From the NCBI GenBank assembly GCA_963807235.1, contig CAWEBF010000034.1:1-64000 (forward strand): a DNA stretch of 64,000 nt. Direction: 5' to 3'. This DNA is from CAWEBF01 sp963807235 (GTDB lineage: Bacteria > Acidobacteriota > Vicinamibacteria > Vicinamibacterales > UBA2999). Made by a program: the position numbers and the translations under genes. A model generated the notes under the pieces. The model was not told where the DNA came from and made no database searches. It saw nothing but the letters and a program-made list of their open reading frames with translations. This document shows positions 18,071-30,302 of the stretch, one piece after another. Each line of letters begins with the position of its first letter. Position 1 is the first letter of the stretch.

Positions 18071-20746
18071 ATGACCCAGGACAGGTTCGTTCACGCCCTG
18101 TGGCTCGGTCTCGCGGTGGTCACGTCGGTAATCCTCCTGTCCGGCTGCAGCGGCGGCGGCAACGGCGGAGGCGCAAGGGCAGTTGCTGCTGATCACAGCA
18201 GACGGTGCGTCTGAGCCGCTCTGGTCGAACGGCACGGTGCCGGGAGTCTGCCCGGCCGGCGTGTTCGTCAATGCGACCATCACGGTTCACGTTCAACGCC
18301 GGCGTCGATCCAAGCTCGCTGCCGGGCGGAGGAGTCGCCGTCGGATCGATCAACATCACGACCGGCCCTCAGCGACGTTCCGGCGCAAGGCGACGTTCAC
18401 GGTCGAGGACGATCCCGCGCATCCGGCCGGCAACAAGCGCGTCGTCGTGTTCCGGCCCACGCTGCCGAACAATCCGGCCGCCACGTGCAGCGCGGGGATC
18501 ATGCCGTCGCAGATCTACCAGATCTCGCTGCCCGCGGGCCAGGGCCAGGTCGTCGTCGTGGGCGGGGGCGAGATCACGACAGGGCGCCTTCACCTGCTTC
18601 ACCACCTGCGGCTGTCCTGACCCGGGCGCCTGCATCGCGACGTTCATGGATCCCGTGCCGGGAGCGCCCTTCGTCCTCGACACGACGCCGACCACCGCCG
18701 ATCCCGCGCCGCCGGCGATCGACGCGTGCTCGATCGCGAACGACACGGTCATCATCCGCGTGAACGAGCCGCTCGACCCGAACGGCATCGATCTCGACGA
18801 ACGTGAGGATCATCAACGTCGCCACCGGCGCCCAGGTCCCGGGCACGCTCGTGTTCCACCAGGCCGGCAACACGACGGGCGCCGACACCGTCTCGCAGAT
18901 CGACTACGTCGCGACGCGAGCCGTTCACCGGCAGCCGGACCTACCAGATCGTGCTCGGACCCGGGGTGAAGGACCTCGCCGGCAACCCGATCCAGACCGT
19001 GCGCCCTGTTCTTCTTCCAGACCCTCGTCACTCCCTCGTCCCCGCAGCCGCCGCTCGTCGAGAACTTCGACACGATCCCGGCCAGACCTCGGGCGCGGCC
19101 GCCTGGACCGGCGACGGCTTCCTCCGGGCGACGTTCCCGACCGAGCTCGTCGGCACGGGCGCCGACGGCGCCTTCAATCCCGCCTGTCGGCGACGACGAC
19201 GATCCTCGACACGAACGAGCTCGTGAACGGCAGTCTCCCGCCAGGGCATCTGGAACTTCACCGACCGTCACCATCCAGCGACCGCGACCGTCCGGATCAT
19301 CGGCCCGTACCTCGCGCATTTCCGCTGCACGGGGTCATGTCATCCTCAACGGCATCATCACGGTGATCCCCGGCCAGATCAGCCCGCCGATCACGTCGAC
19401 CCCCGCCTACGACAGGGGGCGCAGAGCCGGCCAGCAGCAACAACGGCGCTCGGCCTCGACTGCGAGGCCAACGGAGGCGTCGGCAACGCGGCGGCGGCGC
19501 CGGCGGCGCGGGCTCCGGCGTCACGCCCGCCGCCGGGAAGCCCGGCGAACTTCCAGTGCACGGTGCGCGCCCTGATGGGCGAGAACGGCTACGGGCCGAC
19601 GCTCGACGGCGCTCCCGAACGACGGCATGCCGTCCGAACTCCGTTCTACGCCGGCGGCCAGGGCGGCGATCAGCGGCTGCTTCCCCGCGCTCGGCGCCGG
19701 CTGCACGCCGGGCTGACCGAGCTCGGCGGCCTCGGCGGCGCGGGTGGCACCGCGGCGCGCATCGGGGAGCCGGGAGCTCCTCGATCTTGGCGACCGCTGC
19801 CTGCACCCGAGTCCCGAGCGTCACCCAGCCGCATCGCCCAGCCGGCCCCGATTCGCCGTCGCGATGATCCCGCCGATCGCGGTCCAGTCGGCCGGATCGG
19901 GCGGCGGCGGCGGCGGCGATCACCTCGAAGCGACCGGCACGCCGCCCGACAACGACGACCAGGGCGGCGGCGGCGGCGGCGGCGGCGGCGGACTCCGGAT
20001 CTCGTGCGTCGGGGCCTATCTCCAGGGCGGGACGGGCCAGATCATCGCGTCCGGCGTCAACGGCGGAAACGCGCTCCAGCGCTTCGGCGGCGCCGGCGGC
20101 TCGGGCTCGGGCGGCGAAGTCTGGATCCAGTCGTTCGCGATCGGCCACGATCAACGCGACCGCGCTGATCGACGTCGATCGGCCCGGCGCGGCTCATTCC
20201 CGATCGTCGGCCTGATCGGCTGCTCGAACGCAGGCGTCGGGCGGCGGCGGCGACGGCCTCGTTCAGATCGAAGCCGGCAGGGACCCCCGCCGACGATCGA
20301 GCTTCAACATGCAGCCGACTCCGACGCCGACGAGCGGCGCCGTCTTCAGCGCGCCGCCGTTCGTCCACGCGGGCGGCGTCGTGCACGGCCAGGGCCGGTC
20401 GGGGTTCCGTTACGTCGGACCGTCCTCGCCCGACTACACCGGCGCCGTGGAGGTCTTCAGCCTCGGCAACGCCGCGGGCGCGACGGTCATGATCCGCTAC
20501 GAGGGCGCGCAGGAGGCGGTCAACAGCACGCCGCAGGTCCCGGTCATCGACCCGGCGACGATCAAGTCGATGGCGACGGGCGGCGGCCCGATCACCGCGG
20601 CGAACCTCGACGAGCTCGACGGCTATCGCGTTCATCGGGTTCGTCGTCGACTTCTCCTTCCCGGCGCCGCCGACGACGCCGCCGACGCGATGCTGCCGTC
20701 GGTCGACTCGATCACGATCAACTTCTCCGCGGCGACCTGCCCGTAG
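18071..20746 (+). CDS. large Ig-like/glycine-rich lipoprotein, array copy 1, frameshifted
   Basis: ATG 18071 starts LWLGLAVVTSVILLSGCSGG, a lipoprotein signal peptide with lipobox LSGC. Next come LLLITADGASEPLW and a first Ig-like domain of the SbsA/Big_5 kind (DPSSLPGGGVAVGSINITT, TFTVEDDPAHPAGN). A cysteine-rich CFTTCGCPDPGAC, a second Ig-like domain (RVNEPLDPNGIDL to VKDLAGNPIQT), and a strand-rich block (AAWTGDGFLRATFPTEL, LDTNELVNGSLP) follow. The C-terminal third is glycine-rich (DDQ followed by ten Gly, then LRISCVGAY; GGAGGSGSGGEVWIQSF), which suggests a right-handed beta-helix. It ends SVDSITINFSAATCP. About 890 residues, surface-exposed by inference. Confidence 0.7.
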
Positions 20747-20910
20747 TGCCGGACGCCATGCATAGACGCGACTGTCGCGGACCGCACGTGCAGGCTCGGA
20801 CCGCCGGCTCGCCAGCCGGCTCGATACGGTCGCGATGCGAGGACCATCGATCGCGGCACAATCTCGCGGCGTCGCTGCGGCGGCTCGCGTCGACCGTCGA
20901 CCGTCGAGCC

Positions 20911-23577
20911 GTGCTGAAGCCAGCGATCCGTGCAGCGGCGTCTTCAGTGGTCCTGGCGCTCGCCGTGATCTCAGTCCTCCTGCTGTCCGGTGCAGCGGAG
21001 GCGGAGGAGGCGGCGGGGCGGCGCGTTCCTGCTCGTCACCGCGGACGGCGCGTCGGAGCCGCTCTGGTGCGAACGGCACGGTGCCGGGAGCCTGTCCCGG
21101 CGGGCGTGTTCGTCAACGCGACGCATCACGTTCACGTTCGACGACCCGTCGATCCGAGCTCGCTGCCGGCCGGAGGCAGTCGCCGCTCGGGTCGATCAAC
21201 ATCACGACGACGCTGACCGGCTCCCCGCGCTGGGCACGTTCACGGTCGAGGACGATCCCGCGCATCCGCGCCGGCAACCATCGCCGCGTCGTGTTCACGC
21301 CGACGCTGCCGAGCAATCCGGCGCGCCGCGTGCACGCGGGATCGCGCCGGCGCAGATCTACCAGATCGTCGCTGCCGGCGGGCGCGGCCCAGGTCGTCGT
21401 CGACGGGCGAGGCGAGATCAGCCCAGGGCGCCTTCACGTGCTTCAGCACGTGCGGCTGTCCCGACCCGGGCGCCTGCGTCGCCACGTTCATGGATCCCGT
21501 GCCGGGAGCCCCGTTCGTCCTCGACACGACTCCGACCACCGGCGATCCCGCGCCGGCGCCGATCGACGTCTGCTCGATCGCGAACGACACGGTCATGATC
21601 CGCGTCAACGAGCCGCTCGACCCGAACGGCATCGATCTCGCGAACGTGCGAGATGATCAACGTCGCCACGGGCGCCCAGGTGCCGGGCTCGCTCGTCTTC
21701 CACCAGGCGGCCAACACGACGGGCGCCGACACGATCTCGCAGATCGACTACGTCGCTCGGGCCCGTTCATCGGAGCGCGACCTACCAGATCGTGTTCGGC
21801 CCGGGGGTCAAGGACCTCGGCGGGCAACCCGATCCAGACCGTGCCGCAGTTGTTCTTCCAGACGTTCGCCGTCGTGCCTCAGCCCGCAGCCGCCGCTGGT
21901 CGAGAACTTCGACACGTCGAACCCCGGCGGGACAACGGGCGCCGCCGCCTGGACCGGCGACGGCTTCCTCCGGGCGACGTTCCCCGTCGAGCTGACGGGC
22001 ACGGGCGTGGACGGGGCCTTCAATCCCCCGGTCGGGCCATGACGCTCCTCGACACGAACTAGCTCGTGAACGGCGGTCTCCCGCGCAGGGCATCTGGAAC
22101 TTCACCGACGTCACGATCCCGCAGGGCGCGACCGTCCGGATCATCGGCCCCTACCTGGCGCACTTCCGTTGCACGGGACGCGTCACGCTCGAACGGGATC
22201 ATCCAGGCCATCCCGGGCCAGGTGAGCCGCCCACCGCGGCGACCCCCGCCTACGACAAGGGCGCGCAAGACGAGTCCGCAGAACAACGGCGGCGGCCGAA
22301 CTGCGAGGCCAACGGAGGCGTCGGCAACGCTGGCGGCGGCGCTGGAGGCGGCGAGCTCCGGCATCACTGCCGCCGCCCGGAAGCCCACCGAACTTCCAGT
22401 GCCCGGTCCGCGCCCTGATGGGAGAGAACGGGTATGGGCCGACCATCGACGGCGCTCCCGAACAACGGCACGACTCCCAATCCTTCTACGCCGGAGGTCA
22501 GGGCGGGATCAGCGGCTGCTTCCCCTCGCTGCTGCCGTGCACGACCTCGCTGACCGAGCTCGGAGGGCTCGGCGGCGCGGGCGGCACCGCGGGCACGGCT
22601 CGGAGAAGCCGGACTGCCTCGGATCGTCGACCGCGGCCTGCACCCCGGACCCCAACGTGACGCAGCCGATCGCCCAGCCGACCCCGATTCCGGTCGCGAT
22701 GATCCCGCCGATCCCGTTCCAATCCGCGGGATCGGGCGGCGGCGGGGGCGGCGACCACCTCGAGGCGACCGGAACTCCCCCGAGCAACGACGACCAGGGC
22801 GGCGGCGGCGGCGGCAGCGGCGGCGGCCTCCGGATCTCGTGCGTCGGCGCCTACGTGCAAGGCGCCACCGGCCAGATCAACGCGGCCGGCGTGCAACGGC
22901 GGAAACGCGTCGAACTCTTCGCGGCGCCGGCGGCTCGGGCTCCGGCGGCGAAGTCTGGATCCAGTCCTTCTCCACCGTCACGATGACCGCGAGCGTCGCT
23001 CATCGACGTCGTCGGGCCCGCGCGACTCGTTCCCGTCGTGGGCCTGATCGGCTGCTCGAACCAGGCGTCGGGCGGCGGCGGCGCGGGCCTCGTTCAGATC
23101 GAGTCGGCCGCAGGGCCCACGCCGCCCAACTTCAACCTCCAGCCGGCGCCGACGCCGACGACCGGCGCCGTGTTCAGCGACCCGCCGTTCGTCTACGCGG
23201 GCGGCATCGTCACCGGCCAGGGCCGCTCGGGGCTGCGCTACGCGGGGGCGCCCGCGCCGGACTACACCGACGCCGTCGAAGTCTTGAACCTCGGGCAACG
23301 CGCCCGGCGCCACGGTCACGATCCACTACGAGGGCGCGCTCGAGGCGCCGAACAGCACGCCGCAGAATCCGGTCTTCGACCCGGCCACGATCAAGTCGAT
23401 GGCGACTGGAGGCGGACCGATCACGGCGGCGAACCTCGACGAGCTCGACGGCTACGCGTTCATCGAGTTCATCGTCGACTTCAGCTATCCGGCGCCGCCG
23501 ATGACGCCGCCCTCGCGCGATCCTGCCCTCGGTCGACTCGATCACGATCAACTTCACCGCAACCGCCATGTCCATGA
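20911..23577 (+). CDS. large Ig-like/glycine-rich lipoprotein, array copy 2, frameshifted and with an in-frame TAG
   Basis: GTG 20911 gives MLKPAIRAAASSVVLALAVI then SVLLLSG, a signal peptide with the lipobox cysteine restored after a one-base correction. Domains follow the same order as copy 1: Ig-like strands with VFTPTLPSNP, CFSTCGCPDPGAC, the second Ig-like domain, AAWTGDGFLRATFP, and the glycine-rich helix (DDQ, six Gly, Ser, three Gly). At 22060-22062 the codon that is GAG in the other copies (DTNELV) is TAG. This is a substitution and not an indel, so it is either a nonsense mutation or a base error. The 164-bp gap before this gene holds a CCGGCTCGCCAGCCGG hairpin. Confidence 0.65.
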
Positions 23578-23588
23578 ATGCAGGTCCC

Positions 23589-26280
23589 ATGAACGCACCA
23601 CAGAATCCTTCGGTCTCTTGCGGTCGCTGTCGTCCTGGTTTCGGTCATCTCGCTGTCCGGTTGCAGCGGCGACGGTGGCGGGCGGAGGTCGGCCGGGAAG
23701 TTGCTGCTGATCACGGCGGACGGTGCGTCTGAGCCGCTCTGGTCGTGACGGCACCCGACGGTGCCGCCGTCTGTCCCGGCCGGCGTGTTCATCAACGCGA
23801 ACATCACGTTCACGTTCGACGGACGCGTCGACCCGGACGCGCTCCCAGCGGAGGGTTCGCGCTCGGCTCGATCAACATCATGAGCGAGCTCACCAACTCA
23901 TTCCCGCGCAGGGGACGTTCACGGTCGAGGACGATCCCGCGCTTCCCGCCGGCAACCATGCGCCGCGTCGTGTTCACGCCCACGCTGCCGTGCGATCCGG
24001 CCGCGCGCTGCAGCGCGGGGTCGAGGCGGGCGCAGAACTACCAGGTCTCGCTGTCCGTCGGGCGACGGCGCCCGCGTCGATCGTCGTCGACGGCGGAGGC
24101 GAGATCGAGCCGAGGGCGCGTCCACGTGCTTCCGCACCTGCGGCTGCCCCGACCGCGCGGCGGCTGCGTCGCGCCGTTCATGGATCCGGTGCCCGGAGCA
24201 CCCGTTCGTCCTCGACACGACTCCGACGACCGGCGGATCCCGCGCCGGCCCCGATCGACCGCATGCACGATCGCCGAACGACACAGTCATCCAGATCCTC
24301 GTCAGCGAGCCGCTCGATCCGACCGGCATCGACCTGGCGAACGTGCAGGGTCATCAACCTCGCGAACGGGGCGCAGGTCCCGGGCATCGCTCGTCTTCCA
24401 CCAGGCGACCAACGCGACGGGCGCCGACATCGGCTCGCAGATCGACTACGTCGCGTCGGCCCCGCTCGTCGGCGGCAGGACCTACCAGGTCGTCGTTCGG
24501 CCCGGCCGTGACGGACCTCGGCGGCAACCCGATCCAGATCCGCGCCGCAGCTCTTCTTCCAGACGACTGCCGGCGCCCTCCGTCCCGCAGCCGCCGCTCG
24601 TCGAGAACTTCGACACGCCGAACCCGGTGGGCACGTCGGGCGCGCGCCGCCTGGACCGGCGACGGATTCCTCCGCGCGACCTTCCCGATCGAGCTGATCG
24701 GCACGGGCGCGGACGGCGCCTTCAATCCTCCGGCCGGACTGACGACGCTCCTCGACACGAACGAGCTCGTCGGCGGCAGTCTCCCGGCAGGGCATCTGGA
24801 ACTTCACCGACGTCAACATCCCGCAAGTCGCGACGGTCCGGATCATCGGGCCCTACCTCGCCCACTTCCGCTGCACGGGCACCGTCTCCACGCTCGATGG
24901 AATGATCCAGGCGCGTCCAGGGCAGGTCTCGGCCCGCCGCTTGCCGCAACCCCGCTACGACGGGGACCGCAGACGGGCTCAGCAACAACAACGGCGCCGG
25001 CATCGACTGCGAGGCCAACGGCGGCGTCGGCAACGCGGGCGGCGGCGCGGGCGGCACGGGCTCGGGAGTCACGCCGCCTCCGGGCAGCCCGCCGAACTTC
25101 CAGTGCACGATCCGCGCCCTCATGGGCGAGAACGGCTACGGCCCGACGATCGGCGGCGCTCCCGAACGCGGGCACCCGAACTCCGCTCTACGCCGGCGGT
25201 CAGGGCGGCGATCAGCGGCTGCTTCCCGTCGCTCGGCGCCGCTGCACTCCAGTCCTGACCGACTCGGCGGCCTCGGCGGCGCGGGCGGGACCGCGGCGCG
25301 CCTCGGTGAAGCCGGGAGCTCCTCGATCTCGCGCGACGTGCACTCCCGAACTCCGAACGTCGCCCAGCCGATCGCCCAGCCGCGCCCGATTCCCGTCGCG
25401 ATGGTCCCGCCGATCCCGTCCAGTCCGCGGGATCGGGTGGCGGCGGCGGCGGCGATCACTTCGAGCTCGCGCCGGCACGCCGCCTAACAACGACGACCAG
25501 GGCGGCGGCGGCGGCGGCGGCGGCGGCGGCCTCCGCATCTCGTGCGTCGGGGCCTATGTCGCAAGGCGCGACGCGGCCAGATCAACGCGGCGGGCGCCGC
25601 GGGCGGAAACGCCGCGCAACTCGGCGGGCGCCGGCGGCTCGGGCTCCGGCGGCGAGGTCTGGATCCAGTCGTTCTCGACGGTCACGATCACCGCGACGCC
25701 GCTGATCACGTCACCGGCCCGGCGAGCTGTTCCCCTACGGCCGGCCTGGTCGGCTGCTCGACCCAGGCGTCGGGCGGCGGCGGCGCCGGCCTCGTCCAGA
25801 TCGAGGCCGGACAGGGCCACGCCGACGCCGCCAACTTCAACCTCCAGCCGACGCCCACGCCGACGACCGGCGCCGTGTTCAGCGCGCCGCCGTTCGTGTA
25901 CGCGGGCGGCCGTGACCGGCGCAGGGCCGATCGGGGCTCCGCTACGCCGGGGTGCCCGCGCCCGGACTACACGGGAGCGGTCGAGGTCTTCAGCCTCGGC
26001 AACGCGCCGAGCGCCACGCTCACGATCCGCTACGAGGGCGCGCTCGAAGCGTCGAACAGCACGCCGCAGAACCCGATCTTCGACCCGGCGACGATCAAGT
26101 CGATGGCGACCGGCGGCGGACCGATCACCGCGGCGAACCTCGACGAGCTCGACGGCTACGCGTTCATCGAGTTCATCGTGGACTCTCGCTTACCCGGCGC
26201 CGCCGGTGACGCCGCCCTCGCGCGATCCTGCCGTCGGTCGACTCGATCACGATCAACTTCTCCGCACCCTCTGCCCATGA
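23589..26280 (+). CDS. large Ig-like/glycine-rich lipoprotein, array copy 3, frameshifted
   Basis: ATG 23589 lies 11 bases after copy 2. The leader, after correction, is LRSLAVAVVLVSVISLSGCS. The Ig-like, cysteine-rich (CGCPD), second Ig-like (VSEPLDPTGIDLANV), strand-rich and polyglycine blocks are all present. This copy has the most deviations from the shared sequence and more frame breaks in the first 1 kb than the others. The C-terminal half (QPTPTPTTGAVFSAPPFVYA, GAVEVFSLGNAPSATLTI, MATGGGPITAANLDELDGYA) is nearly the same as in copy 4. It ends in the shared TGCCCATGA context. Confidence 0.65.
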
Positions 26281-26297
26281 CCCGATGCAGAAGTCCC

Positions 26298-28951
26298 ATG
26301 ACGCCAGTCCCAGAATCCTTCGGTCTCTTGCGGTCGCTGTCGTCCTGGTTTCGGTCGATCCTCCTGTCCGGTTGCAGCGGCGACGGTGACGGGGCGGAGG
26401 TCGCCGGGAAGTTGCTGCTGATCACGGCGGACGGTGCGCGTGAGCCGCTCTGGTCGGAACGGCAACGTGCCGGGCGCGTCTGTCCCGGCCGGCGTGTTCA
26501 TCAACGCGAACATCACGGTTCACGTTCAACGGCCGCGTCGACCCAGAGCTCGCTGCCGGGCGGAGGAGTCGCCGTCGGCTCGATCAACATCACGACGGCC
26601 ATCAACGCCATTCCCGCGCAAGGGACGTTCACGGTCGAGGACGATCCCGCGCATCCCGCTGGCAACAAGCGCGTCGTCGTGTTCCGGCCCACGCTGCCGA
26701 GCAATCCGGCCGCCGGGTGCAGCGCGGGAATCGCGCCGGCGCAGAACTACCAGGTCTCGCTGCCCACGGGCCAAGGCCCGGTCGTCGTCGTCGGGCGGAG
26801 GCGAGATCACCCAGGGCGCGTTCACGTGCTTCAGCACGTGCGGCTGTCCCGACCCGGGCGCCTGCGTCGCGACGTTCATGGATCCGGTGCCGGGAGCGCC
26901 CTTCGTCCTCGACACGACGCCGACCACCGGAGATCCCGCGCCGGCGCGCGATCGACGTGTGCTCGATCGCGAACAACACGGTCATCATCCGCGTGAACGA
27001 GCCGCTCGATCCGAACGGCATCGATCTGGCGAACGTGATGATCATCAACGTGGGCACCGGCGCTCAGGTCCCGGGCACGCTCGTGTTCCATCAGGCCGCC
27101 AACACGACGGGCGCCGACCTCGTCTCGCAGATCGACTACGTCGCGTCGGCCCCGTTCATCGGAAGCAGGACGTACCAGGTCGTGTTCGGGCCCGGGGGTG
27201 AAGGACCTCGCCGGCAACCCGATCCAGACCGTGCCCCAGTTGTTCTTCCAGACGACCGCGGCGCCTACCGTCCCACAGCCGCCGCTCGTCGAGAACTTCG
27301 ACACTTCGAATCCCGGCGGGACCACGGGCGCGGCATCGTGGACCGGCGACGGATTCCTCCGCGCGACGCTCCCGACCGAGCTGATCGGCACGGGCGCGGA
27401 CGGCGCCTTCAATCCCGCAGCTCGGAATGACCCTCCTCGACACCAACGAGCTCGTGGCCGGCGTCTCCCGGCAGGGCATCTGGAACTTCACCACCGTCAC
27501 GATCCCCCAGGGCGCGACGGTCCGGATCATCGGGCCCTATCGCGCGCACTTCCGCTGTCAGGGTCAGTGCGTCCTCGGTGGAATCATCCAGGCGATTCCA
27601 GGTCAAGTCAGCCCGCCGACCCTGCCAACCCCCGTCTACGACAAGGGCGCGCAATCCGGCCAGCAGAACAACGGCATGGGCATCGATTGCGAGGCCAACG
27701 GAGGAGTCGGCAATGCAGGCGCGCGGCGCCGGCGGCGCGGGCTCCGGCGTCACTCCCCCGTCGGGAGTCCGCCGACGTTCCAGTGCGCCGTCCGCGCGCT
27801 GATGGGCGAGAACGGGTACGGCCCGACGATCGACGGGCTCCCGAACGACGGCACGACTCCGAACCCGCTCTACGCCGGAGGTCAGGGCGGCGATCAGCGG
27901 CTGCTTCCCCGCTCTCGGGCCGGCGTGCACGTCCGGGAGATCTCGGCGGCCTCGGCGGCGCGGGCGGAACCGCGGCGCGCATCGGGGAGCCGGGAGCTCC
28001 TCGCTTGGGGACTTGCCTCCCGAACCCCAACGTCGTCCAGCCCATCGCGCAGCCAGCACCGGTTCCCGTCGCGATGATCCCGCCGATCGCGCAGTCAATC
28101 GGCCGGATCGGGCGGCGGCGGCGGCGGCGATCACCTCGACGTCGGCCGGCACGCCGCCGAACAACGACGACCAGGGCGGCGGCGGAGGTGGCGGCGGCGG
28201 CGGCCTCCGCATCTCGTGCGGCGGCGCCTATACCCAAGGCGCGACGGGCCAGATCAACGCGGCGGGTGCCGCGGGCGGAAACGCCTCCAACTCGTCGGGC
28301 GCCGGCGGCTCCGGATCCGGCGGCCAGGTCTGGATCCAGTCGTTCACTACGGTCACGTTCGCCGCGAGCGTCGCTGATCAACGTCGTCGGCCCGGCCCGG
28401 CTGTTCCCCTCCGCCGGTCTGATCGGCTGCTCGGCCCAGGCGTCCGGCGGCGGCGGCGCCGGCCTCGTCCAGGTCGAGGCACGGCCGCGCCCACGCCTCT
28501 CAACTTCAACCTTCAGCCGGCGCCGTCGCCGACGAGCGGCGCCGTGTTCAGCAACCCGCCGTTCATCTACGCGGGCGGCCTCGTGACCGGCGAGGGCCGA
28601 TCGGGGCTGCGCTACACCGGGGTGCCCGCGCCGGACTACACGGGAGCCGTCGAGGTCTTCAGCCTCGGCAACGCGCCGAGCGCCACAGTCTCGATCCACT
28701 ATCATGGCGCGCTCGAAGCCCCGAACAGCACGCCGCAGAATCCGATCCTCGACCCGGCGACGATCAAGTCGACGGCGACCGGCGGCGGACCGATCACCGC
28801 GGCGAACCTCGACGAGCTCGACGGCTATCCTTTCATCGAGTTCATCGTGGACATCGCCTACGCGGCGCCGCCGTTGACGCCGCCCTCGGCGATCCTGCCC
28901 TCGGTCGACTCGATCACGATCAACTTCGGAGCGCCCGCGCCCTGTCCATGA
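26298..28951 (+). CDS. large Ig-like/glycine-rich lipoprotein, array copy 4, frameshifted
   Basis: ATG 26298 is 17 bases after copy 3. The leader region is almost identical in DNA to copy 3 (the run AATCCTTCGGTCTCTTGCGG and onward), ending ILLSGCSGDGDG. The first Ig-like domain (TFTVEDDPAHPAGNKRVVVF) and second domain (IRVNEPLDPNGIDLANVMII, LVSQIDYVASAPFIGSRTYQ) read with few breaks. The glycine-rich part (DDQ, ten Gly, LRISCGGAYTQGATGQINAA) and the end SVDSITINFGAPAPCP are clear. It is the best copy to use as a model of the family. A palindromic element begins 12 bases after the stop. Confidence 0.7.
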
Positions 28952-28962
28952 GCTGATTGCCC

Positions 28963-29140
28963 GGAGCGCAGAGCGTGTCGAGCCGCGAAGCGGCTCACCG
29001 CTGCCTGGGCCTGGGCGTCCGCGAAGCGGCGCCCGGCCGGCTGGGGCCGTGCGGCCGAGGCGGCGGGCTTCGCCCCACGCCTACGGCCCAGGCCCAGGCA
29101 GGCGGTCGAGCCGCTTGCGGCTCGACACGGACTGCGCTCC
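28963..29140. repeat. palindromic intergenic element, family C copy 2
   Basis: Starts GGAGCGCAGAGCGTGTCGAG and ends CACGGACTGCGCTCC, with GAGCCGCGAAGCGGCTC and GAGCCGCTTGCGGCTC hairpins just inside each end. The centre contains TGGGCCTGGGCG mirrored by CCCAGGCCCAGG, so the whole 178 bp can fold into a long imperfect stem. It sits immediately behind the lipoprotein array and could terminate its transcript. Confidence 0.7.
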
Positions 29141-29166
29141 AAGCTCCACGCTCGCTATCCTGGCGC

Positions 29167-30298
29167 GTGGACCGCCGCTATTCGCCGCGTGCGCGCTCGG
29201 GCTCGAGGAGGTCCTCGCCGAGGAGCTTCGCGCGATCGGGGCCCGCGACGTGGCGGCGTTGCGGCGGCGGCGCGTCGTTCGCGGGCGACCTCGAGCTCGG
29301 ATACAAGGCCGCGCTCTGGCTCCGATCGGCGGTCCGCGTCCAGGAGCTGATCCTCGAAGCGCCGGCGCCGGACCGGCGCACGTTCCACCAGGCCGTGATG
29401 CGCGTCGGACTGGGAGCGCTACCTGCGTCTCGACCAGACGCTCGCCGTCGACGCCTCGGTGCGCGACTCGCGGGTCACGCATTCGGGGATCGCGGCGCTC
29501 ACGGTGAAGGACGCCATCGTCGACCAGTTCAGGGCGCGCCGCGGAGCGCGGCCCAACGTGAACGTCGACGATCCCGACCTGCCGCTCAAGCTCGTGATCC
29601 GGCGCGACGTCGCGGCGCTCTACCGCGACCTCTCGGGCGCGAGCCTGCACAAGCGCGGATGGCGGCCGATCCAGGTGAAGAGCCCGCTCAACGAGGCGCT
29701 CGCCGCGGGCCTCCTCCTCCTCACCGGATGGGACCGAGCCTCGCCGCTCGTCGACCCGATGTGCGGCTCGGGGACGTTCCTGATCGAGGCGGCGCACCTC
29801 GCGATGGACCGCGCGCCCGGGCTCGAGCGCGCCTTCGCGTTCCAGCGCTGGCCCGACTTCGACGCCGCCGCCTGGGACCGCCTCGTCGCGGATGCGCGGC
29901 GCGCGCATCCGGCGCCGCCGCCCTCGTCCTCGAGGGCGCCGACCGGCACGCGGGCGCGATCGAGCTCGCGCCAAGATCGCGGCAGAGGCGGCGGGCGTCT
30001 CGGACGTCGATGCGGCTCTCGGTCGCGGACGCGCGCGAGTTCGCACCGGAGCCGCGCCCCGCCGTCGTCGTGGTGAACCCGCCCTGGGGCGAGCGTCTGG
30101 GTCGAGGGCGACGACCTCGTCGAGTCGTGGCGCGCGCTCGGCAACTTCCTGCACCGTCAGGCCACGGGCGCGACGGCTTTCGTGCTTTCCGGCAACGCCG
30201 AGCTGACGCGCCACCTCGGTCTCCGCGCGACGCGCAAGCACGTCGTGATGAACGGCCCGATCGAGTGCCGCTGGATCCGCTACGAGATCAACGCGTAG
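29167..30298 (+). CDS. THUMP-domain class I SAM methyltransferase (RlmL/YcbY N-terminal type), frameshifted
   Basis: The THUMP half reads LFAACALGLEEVLAEELRAI, LWLRSAVRVQELILEA and DASVRDSRVTHSGIAALTVK. It is followed by DVAALYRDLSGASLHKRGWR, a conserved feature of 23S rRNA guanine-N2 methyltransferases. The catalytic half has DPMCGSGTFLIEAAH (SAM binding) and VVVNPPWGERL (NPPY-type motif). The end is ECRWIRYEINA. The likely role is methylation of 23S rRNA. It corresponds to the N-terminal methyltransferase of RlmL without the RlmK domain. The start at GTG 29167 requires one base correction directly after it and is uncertain. About 376 residues. Confidence 0.8.
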
Positions 30299-30302
30299 TG
30301 GT

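Larger units (their letters stand above)
18071..28951 (+). repeat. tandem array of four about 2.7-kb paralogous genes
   Basis: Four collinear genes of nearly equal length (2676, 2667, 2692 and 2654 bp) lie head to tail, with gaps of 164, 11 and 17 bases. They share the lipobox, GDP-like Ig strands, CGCPDPGAC, AAWTGDGFLRATFP, DDQ-polyglycine and SVDSITINF in the same order. Copies 2 to 4 are tightly packed and probably co-transcribed. The upstream context before each ATG of copies 1, 3 and 4 ends in GTCCCATG. Confidence 0.8.

Noticed and set aside
18071..28951. Regularly recurring sequence that could suggest a CRISPR array or satellite
   Set aside because: The repeat unit is about 2.7 kb and encodes a protein with a conserved domain order. 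There are no short repeats with unique spacers.
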